A stretch of 8,687 nt of DNA, from NCBI GenBank assembly GCA_963642145.1, contig CAVIFU010000055.1, positions 1 to 8,687 of the forward strand, in the 5' to 3' direction. The translations under genes and the position numbers were made by a program. The DNA comes from Stercoripulliclostridium_A sp963642145. GTDB lineage: Bacteria > Bacillota > Clostridia > Christensenellales > DTU072. Under the pieces are notes generated by a model that saw only the letters and a program-made list of their open reading frames with translations, was not told the DNA's origin and ran no database searches. This document shows positions 1 through 6,100 of the stretch, piece by piece. Numbering within the stretch: the first letter of the stretch is position 1; each line of letters begins with the position of its first letter.

Positions 1-4
1 GCGT

Positions 5-134
5 AGGCGTTAAGCAAACAGCACAGTGCGCTGTTTGTAGCCGTAGCCCGAGGCTCAAATGCCGAGGCGGACAGCTGTCGCGTAGCGACTGAGGAGGTTG
101 GATGGTCTATCTAACCGCAAAGTTTATATAAATT
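5..134 (-). repeat. Dispersed hairpin-rich repeat, copy L (inverted relative to R1 and R2)
   Basis: Read on the minus strand this matches R1 (8249-8424) over most of its length. Shared blocks include the AGGCGTTAAGC edge (5-15), the terminal hairpin (16-36), GTAGCCGTAGCCCGAGGCT (37-55), GCCGAGG (61-67), CGCGTAGCGAC (79-89), GAGGAGGTTGGA (91-102) and GTTTATAT (122-129). Between GCCGAGG and CGCGTAGCGAC it has 11 bases (68-78) where R1 has 56 (8305-8360), so it lacks a GTCAAC/GTTGAC hairpin and its surroundings. It also forms a perfect GTCGC-GTA-GCGAC hairpin at 78-90. No protein is encoded here. The outer edge may be cut by the start of the window. Confidence 0.85.
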
Positions 135-168
135 CCTCACGCCGGCCGTCATCGGCTACACCTCAACA

Positions 169-188
169 GTCAACACGATAAAGTTGAC
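169..188. repeat. GTCAAC-n8-GTTGAC dyad
   Basis: This is a perfect 6-bp inverted repeat around ACGATAAA. The same arms, with a TAC spacer, occur inside R1 (8339-8353) and R2 (8602-8616) but are missing from L. It is therefore probably a relic or module of the same repeat family rather than a dedicated operator. Confidence 0.45.
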
Positions 189-220
189 ATGTGCCCCGCG
201 CAACCCATGCGCAAACCCTC

Positions 221-288
221 GACCTACATGGTCATTTCGACCGATACGGTCATTTCGACCGACACGGTCAATATACGACCAATGGTCG
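221..288. promoter_or_regulatory. Array of four GACC-n-GGTC dyads, candidate operator array
   Basis: Four dyads lie in a row: GACC-TACAT-GGTC (221-233), GACCG-ATA-CGGTC (239-251), GACCG-ACA-CGGTC (257-269) and CGACC-AAT-GGTCG (276-288). The GACC starts are 18, 18 and 20 bp apart, and ATTTC separates the first three. The array ends 84 bp before the gene 1 start, where a repressor or activator of the three-gene unit could bind cooperatively. The alternative is a short tandem duplication of a dispersed GGTCATTTCGACC-type repeat with no role in regulation. The dyads are directly visible; the regulatory role is inference. Confidence 0.5.
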
Positions 289-372
289 ATTTAATTCAAA
301 ATATGTTTTTGGCTGTGCAGTTTATTTAAACGGCGTAGCTACAAAATATAAAATAATTATAGGAGTGTTTCT

Positions 373-1809
373 ATGAAAAAAATCTTGTCCAAACTGTTAG
401 TTTTCGCTTTAGTAGTAACTTTAAGCGGCGCAGTATCCCTCTTTGCCGGTTGCAGCGGTGATGATAACTCTGTTACCGACTACGAACACACGATAGTTTT
501 CTACTCTTCTCAAGGTGACTCTCTCGTAAGCGTTACCGATGCCGCAATCGCCAGTTTCGAGGCTAAATATCCCGGTTGGAAGGTTGAACACATTCAACCC
601 GGCGGATATGACGATGTTAAAGAAAAAGTCGTAGCCGATTTCAAGTCATATGCTCAACCCGACCTTGCTTACTGCTATCCCGACCACGTTGCGTTGTATT
701 TGCAAACTAAAAAGGTAGTTGCGTTAGACAAATTCATCAACTCCACCGAAAAGGCTTCTTGGAACGTAACCGACAGTGAAGGCAACGTAACCAAATACAC
801 CTCGGATTATACTATCGGTTACACCGCCGAAGAACTTGCAGACTTCGTTCAAACCTATTGGAAAGAAGGTCTTGCAAGCAACTTTGCCGAATATACCAAA
901 TACGGTTATAGCGAAAACGATATGTTGACCCTTCCGTTCGTTAGATCTACCGATTTAATGTACTACAACAAGACCGCTTTGGACGCTTGCGGTTTATCCG
1001 TTGCTACAACTTGGGACGAACTTTGGGCTCAATGCGCTACTCTTCAAAAGAAATTCGAGGGCGTTACTCCTTTAGGCGTTGACTCCGAAGCAAACTGGTT
1101 CATCGAAATGTGCGAACAAAACGCTTGGGGTTATACCAGCATCGATGAAAACAACCATTATTTATGGCAGACCGAAGCCCATGAAAACTGGCTTTCCCAA
1201 CTTAACGAATATTACCAAAAAGGTTATATCACCACTAAGATAGACCTTAACAACGCTTATACTTCCACCATTTTCACCAAAGGTCAAAACGACGGCGGTT
1301 TGGTTTACTGTATCGGTTCGTCCGGCGGTGCTTCTCACCAAGATCCCGGCGACCTCTTCGACTGGGGCATTACCTCTATCCCCGGTAGCACTCGTTCCGA
1401 CGGTTCCGTTAACTATTCCGTTATTTCCCAAGGTCCGTCACTCGTTATGCTTACCGGCGGTAACAAAGTTACCAACTCTTCCGAAAAAGAAGTTATGACC
1501 TTCATGTTCATCAAAGAACTCTTAAATCCCGAATTCCAAGCGGCTTTCTCCATGGCATCCGGTTATAACACCGTTCGTTTATCTACCGACCAAATCGAAG
1601 AGTACGAAACCTTCCTTAACAAGGGCGATACCATTGCAACCGCAGTTAAAGTAGGCGAAAGTTTAAGAAACAACTACTTTGTATCTCCCGCATTCAAGGG
1701 TTCTTCCACCGCTCGTACCGCTGTAGGTAACGCATTATATGCCGCAATGACCGGTCAAAAAACTCCTACCGAAGCTTTGGCGGACGCATACAGGTCTTGC
1801 AACAACTAA
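373..1809 (+). CDS. Extracellular solute-binding lipoprotein, carbohydrate ABC importer type
   Basis: This 478-residue protein looks like a family 1 / UgpB-MalE-type solute receptor, which would sit outside the cytoplasmic membrane and deliver a ligand to an ABC importer. A signal peptide (about residues 1-26) ends in the lipobox FAGC with lipidated Cys27. The mature part opens with a beta strand, HTIVFYSS (39-46), as in this fold. Family hallmarks are LPFVRSTDLMYYNK (187-200) and GYNTVR (397-402), plus the C-terminal TPTEALADA (464-472). Length is normal for the family. AGGAG at 361-365 lies 7 bases before this ATG and fixes the start. No permease or ATPase gene is present, and gene 2 follows after 34 bp. 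The ligand cannot be read from sequence: a sugar or glycerol-phosphate-like compound is the family default. The fold is confident, the substrate is not. Confidence 0.9.
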   Translation: MKKILSKLLVFALVVTLSGAVSLFAGCSGDDNSVTDYEHTIVFYSSQGDSLVSVTDAAIASFEAKYPGWKVEHIQPGGYDDVKEKVVADFKSYAQPDLAYCYPDHVALYLQTKKVVALDKFINSTEKASWNVTDSEGNVTKYTSDYTIGYTAEELADFVQTYWKEGLASNFAEYTKYGYSENDMLTLPFVRSTDLMYYNKTALDACGLSVATTWDELWAQCATLQKKFEGVTPLGVDSEANWFIEMCEQNAWGYTSIDENNHYLWQTEAHENWLSQLNEYYQKGYITTKIDLNNAYTSTIFTKGQNDGGLVYCIGSSGGASHQDPGDLFDWGITSIPGSTRSDGSVNYSVISQGPSLVMLTGGNKVTNSSEKEVMTFMFIKELLNPEFQAAFSMASGYNTVRLSTDQIEEYETFLNKGDTIATAVKVGESLRNNYFVSPAFKGSSTARTAVGNALYAAMTGQKTPTEALADAYRSCNN

Positions 1810-1843
1810 ATTAACTCTAAATAAACAACGAGTAGAGTAAAAT

Positions 1844-3112
1844 ATGAAAAAATTTATTTCGTTTGCTCTCGTACTTATGTTAGCAATTCTTTGCTTCGTC
1901 GGATGCAACAATTCGACGAGCAAAGTTGCCGACAATACGGAGCATATAACCAAAGTAACGAATACTTGTAAGCTTACGAAATCTTACGAAGGCAAAAGCT
2001 TTTTAAGCGACGGCATAGGTGAAGCGACCATAGCCTATTTTACCGACGGCGACACCTTTACCGCAACCCTTAAAAAAGAAACCACGAATGTAACCATTCG
2101 TTTCCATTCAGTAGATACTCCGGAATCTACCGGCGGTATCGAAAAATGGGGTAAGGCGGCTTCGTTATTCGTAGAACAACAATTAAGCAAGGCAACCAAA
2201 ATCGTTTTGGAAGCCACTTCCGTTCCCGCCGAGCACGACAATTACGGCGTTAGATATTTGGGCTACGTATGGTATCGCACCGACGAATCTCAAGATTTAA
2301 TCAACCTTAATTTGGAACTCGTTGAAAACGGTTACAGTCAAAATAAGGGTTTAGACACTACTAAATTCCCTTACAACAGTTATTTTGAAAAGGCGCAGGC
2401 TAATGCAAAGTCCATACAACTTCGAGTATGGTCTCAACTTGACGATCCTCTGTATTCGACAGATCCCGTCGTAACCACTTTACAAGACATAGTCGAAAAT
2501 ACCGACAAATATTACAATTCCGACATTAAAAGCGGTGTTAAAGTAAGCTTCAACGCTTGCTTGACCTCTTTTGATTCCAAACGTAACATGTTCACCGCAA
2601 CCTATTGCGACAGAGAAACGGGTAAAACCTACGCTTTCCCGATCTACGCAGGGTATTCAAGCGGTAAGAATATGGAACTCGGCCATTTCTATCGTATCGT
2701 CGGCAGTCTTGGCGAATATAATAGTTCGTTACAAATAAGCGGTATCAAGTATAACGCCATAATAGGTGCAAACAATCTCGAATACACCCATCCTATACAA
2801 AAAAATTACTACTTGACGTTCTCCTCGGATACGGCGTACATTGCAAATTACGCAAGTACTCTTTATACCGACGCAACCGTGGTTTCCTCCACCGTCGAAA
2901 ACGGCGTGTTGACTATAGAAGCCACTGCAACTCAACGTACAAAAGACGGCTTAAAAGACGAAGCCGTAACATTTACTTTCAAAGTTAACGTACAAGACGG
3001 TTTTACCAACAACTATACAGCCGGTAAAAAGTTCAGCGTACAAGGTTACAAGTTTGATGAAAAAACGAACGAAATAACCGTTTTGAAACTTTCCGATATT
3101 ACATTAGGATAA
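1844..3112 (+). CDS. Thermonuclease (SNase-like) lipoprotein with C-terminal OB-like domain
   Basis: This 422-residue protein starts with a lipoprotein signal peptide and lipobox FVGC (Cys21). Residues about 60-200 form a staphylococcal-nuclease-like domain. Visible family motifs are FTDGDT (66-71), IRFHSVDTPE (85-94), WGKAASLFVEQQL (102-114), YGVRYLGYVW (134-143), and a helix ending in LRVWS (193-197). Compared with S. aureus nuclease, Asp68, Asp70, Thr71, Arg86, Asp91 and Glu94 occupy the metal and catalytic positions, and Arg137 is the likely second catalytic Arg. An extra Val separates YG from that Arg. An active, Ca2+-dependent, surface-attached nuclease is expected. Residues about 230-305 look OB-like (GHFYRIVGSLGEYN, 280-293), and 315-422 is a further beta-rich region I do not recognise. 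The ribosome binding site is weak (GAGTAGAG, 1830-1837), so coupling to gene 1, 34 bp upstream, may help translation. Confidence 0.88.
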   Translation: MKKFISFALVLMLAILCFVGCNNSTSKVADNTEHITKVTNTCKLTKSYEGKSFLSDGIGEATIAYFTDGDTFTATLKKETTNVTIRFHSVDTPESTGGIEKWGKAASLFVEQQLSKATKIVLEATSVPAEHDNYGVRYLGYVWYRTDESQDLINLNLELVENGYSQNKGLDTTKFPYNSYFEKAQANAKSIQLRVWSQLDDPLYSTDPVVTTLQDIVENTDKYYNSDIKSGVKVSFNACLTSFDSKRNMFTATYCDRETGKTYAFPIYAGYSSGKNMELGHFYRIVGSLGEYNSSLQISGIKYNAIIGANNLEYTHPIQKNYYLTFSSDTAYIANYASTLYTDATVVSSTVENGVLTIEATATQRTKDGLKDEAVTFTFKVNVQDGFTNNYTAGKKFSVQGYKFDEKTNEITVLKLSDITLG

Positions 3113-3158
3113 AAAAAGGGACCCCCCAAAAAATAAATTTTTATAGGAGACAAAATCT
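3113..3158 (+). other. Gene 2/gene 3 spacer with homopolymer runs and ribosome binding site
   Basis: Starting inside the gene 2 stop codon, the sequence runs A7 (3111-3117), G3, A, C6 (3122-3127), A6 (3128-3133). AGGAG at 3145-3149 then lies 9 bases before the gene 3 ATG and supports that start. GGGACCC is self-complementary but leaves no loop, so this is not an intrinsic terminator and read-through into gene 3 is expected. Confidence 0.6.
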
Positions 3159-6100
3159 ATGAATCGTAAGATTGGCGTAATTTTACTCGCACTCGTTGCG
3201 GTAATCTGTCTTTCGCTCGGCGCTTGTCAGTTAGACAAAGGCACCGGCTTGACCAAACAAGAAACGCTCGACACCTACATCCTTGAAAACGAAGGACAGG
3301 TAGTAAAAGAAGATTTTGCTTTGGAAAGCAGAATCGGCGATTACAGAGCGACTTGGACTTCCGATAGCGAAAACGTAGTTATCGAAAAGACCGAAAGCGG
3401 ATACCTCGCGAGAGTCACCATCCCCGAAGAAGACGAAACGGTTACTTTAACCGTAGACCTTCGTGGCGCTACAAAACAATTCACAATCAGGCTTCAAGCG
3501 ATTACCGCAACCGATTTTGTAGACTCTTTCAATTTCGTACAAAATCGTTCCACCGTTTACGATAGTTTCGATCTTCCCCAAACCACAACTTATAAGGGAA
3601 GAGAAGCAACTATCACTTGGTCTGTTGACGAAGCATACGCCGACTATATCAGCGTTAGCGACGACAACGATAAATGCCTCGTTACACCTTCTTCACTTAA
3701 CCCCGAAGTTAAACTTAACGCCGAGTTTACTTATAACGAAACTACGGCTAAAGGCATTTACACCTTCACCGTATCCGAAAAGATGGAACATCTTCAGGAA
3801 GTAGATTACTGGTATTCCAATACCGGCGTTTCTATCACCATGAAGGGTTACGTAGTAGAAATCGGCGTTGCTTGGGCTCAGTCTTATGCAAACGTATCTT
3901 TGTATATGGTTGACGAAAACCTTGACGCAGGCTACTATCTTTACAGAGTTAAATGTGACGCCGCAAACGCCGCTAAGTTAAAACCGGGCGTTTACGTAGA
4001 AGCAACCGGCACCACCAACACCGTTTACAACGGCTTATACGAAACCAACGCCGGCGGTACTTTGACCGTTGACGACACCAAGACCATCGATTTATCGACC
4101 ACCGTTTACCCGATCGATAACGATGTTTTGTCCGGTGCACCCGCTTCAAACTACAACCAATCTCGTTTGGTATCCTTAACCGGTTGGAAGGTTTCCGCTA
4201 AAGCAAAAGCTGCTCCTACCGAAGGCAAAACGGCAACTTTATTCACCCTCCAAAAAGACGGCGTTAAAGTATCCGTTGCCGTTTCCAAATATATGGAAGG
4301 CGCATACGCAACCAAATCTACCGACGCTACTTGGAACGCTTTCGTTGCTAAATACGAAGAAATTAACGTTGGCGATATCGTTACCGTAAAAGGTATTTTA
4401 GGTAACTATAACGGTGCGCAAATCATGCCTTTGTCTGCAGACGACATCGTTATTGGCGGTACCGAAACCGAGTATGAATCGGCGGCAAAAGTTAAAACCG
4501 CAATAACGGCTGTAGATGAAGCCTTCAATGCTATTCCTAAGCTTATTGCAACCAACAAAACTTATGAACTTCCTACTTCCGACGATGTAACCGTTTCTTA
4601 CAGACTTTTAGGTACTCGTAAAACGTTTGCGATTGCCGAAGGTAATTTAGTCGTTACCCCCGGTGTTGAAGAAGTAGCAACCGTCGAAGTAAAATATACT
4701 TGTGGCGATTACACCGCTTACGCTTTCAAGACTTTACACGCTAAATATCTTGACGACCAAGGCAAAGCCGAATGGGAACTCAAGAACTTAGAAGTCGAAT
4801 CTGCTATAATCGAAGCAGGCGAATACAACCTTCCCGCTCCTTCCTTCTTCGACGGCGCAAAAGTTGCTTGGTCTACCGATGCAAACTACGCTACCATCAA
4901 CGGCAACAAGTTAACCGTTGCACTTCCTTTGGAAGCAAGCAAGTTGGAATTAACCGCTACCGTAACCGTAGGCGAAAAGACCGCTACCGCAAAATTCTAT
5001 ATTTCCGTATCCGCTTTGAACACTCTGAAGACCGTTTACTTAACGGCTCCTAAGGCAGGCGAATATAAAGCACTCGCATTATATCAAAAGAATCTCGCTA
5101 AAAACTTGTATGCAACCGGCGAAATGAACGGTTACTACTATGCAACCACCGAAGATATTACTAAAGCAGCGGCAATCGTCGTAGCCGAAGTAGAAGGCGG
5201 TTACACTCTTCAACTTAAGAGTGGCAAGTACTTAGCAATCATCGCAAACGGAACGTATACCAACGTTGTATTCCAAGCCGACGCTGTCGTTTGGACTTGG
5301 AGCGAAACCGCCCAAACCTTCGTATGCGACGTTAACGGAACCAAATACTTCCTCGGTACTTCCGGCACATATACCACTTATAGCGCACAAAAAGAAGAAA
5401 AAGCAACTTCTTCTTTCGTAGGCAAACTTTATGTAGGTACACAAACCGCTTCCGCTCAAGAACTCGTTGATGAAATTATCGAAAATCTCCCTACCACCGT
5501 TGCAGAAGATTTCGCTCTCGATTTCAAAGCGTCTTGGGAAGTCAAGTCCGGCACCGGTATCGAAATCGATGGTTTAACCGCTAAGGTTACTAAAGCCAAC
5601 GTTGCTCAAACCGTAGTATTAAAAGCAACCCTTACCTATAACGGCGAAACCGCAACCGCCGAAAAAGAAATCACCGTTGCTCCTAAGAACGAAGTCCCCT
5701 TAGAAGGCACTTACGCTTACGGTTTATATCAAAAGAATTTAGACAAGACTTTATACGCAACCGCCGAAATCACAAGTGACAGATACTTTGCTACCACCGA
5801 AAATCCGATGGAAGCGGCAGAATTCACTTTGGTTAAAGCAACCGACGTTGAAGGTTATTACATTAAGGTCGGTGGCAAATTCGTAGAAGTCGGCAACAAC
5901 TCTGCAAGCAAGACTACCGTTTTGTTAAACGCTACCGCAACCGGCGTTTGGACTTGGAACTCCGAAGCAGGCGTAATGACTTTCGCTTTCGAAGGTGTTG
6001 ATTATTACCTCGGCACTTTTAGCACCTATAACACCGTAAGTGCAAGTAAGGTAAGTTTCATAACCGGCGATGAACTCGGTACAATCGGCGTAAGTCAGTT

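Larger units (their letters stand above)
135..372 (+). other. Gene-free leader upstream of gene 1
   Basis: This stretch holds a small GCCG-TCAT-CGGC dyad (145-156), the GTCAAC/GTTGAC dyad (169-188), the GACC/GGTC array (221-288) and an A+T-rich segment (289-360) leading to the AGGAG ribosome binding site at 361-365. The promoter of the three-gene unit should lie here, but I could not find a convincing -35/-10 pair. TATAAA at 347-352 is the best -10-like hexamer, yet it lacks a good -35 and sits very close to the ribosome binding site. TTGACA at 184-189 has no -10 partner 16-18 bp downstream. Confidence 0.5.

Noticed and set aside
184..189. TTGACA as a promoter -35 box
   Set aside because: No -10-like hexamer lies 16-18 bp downstream, and the string is part of the GTCAAC/GTTGAC dyad also found in the repeats.
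221..288. CRISPR array
   Set aside because: The repeat unit of about 18 bp with 5-base variable parts is far too short for repeats and spacers, and no cas gene is present.
191..376. 61-codon open frame with a GTG start over the dyad array
   Set aside because: It has no ribosome binding site, its repeated residues come only from the 18-bp DNA repeat, and it runs into the gene 1 start.
3111..3145. Terminator between genes 2 and 3
   Set aside because: GGGACCC has no loop and no other stable stem precedes the T-rich stretch.
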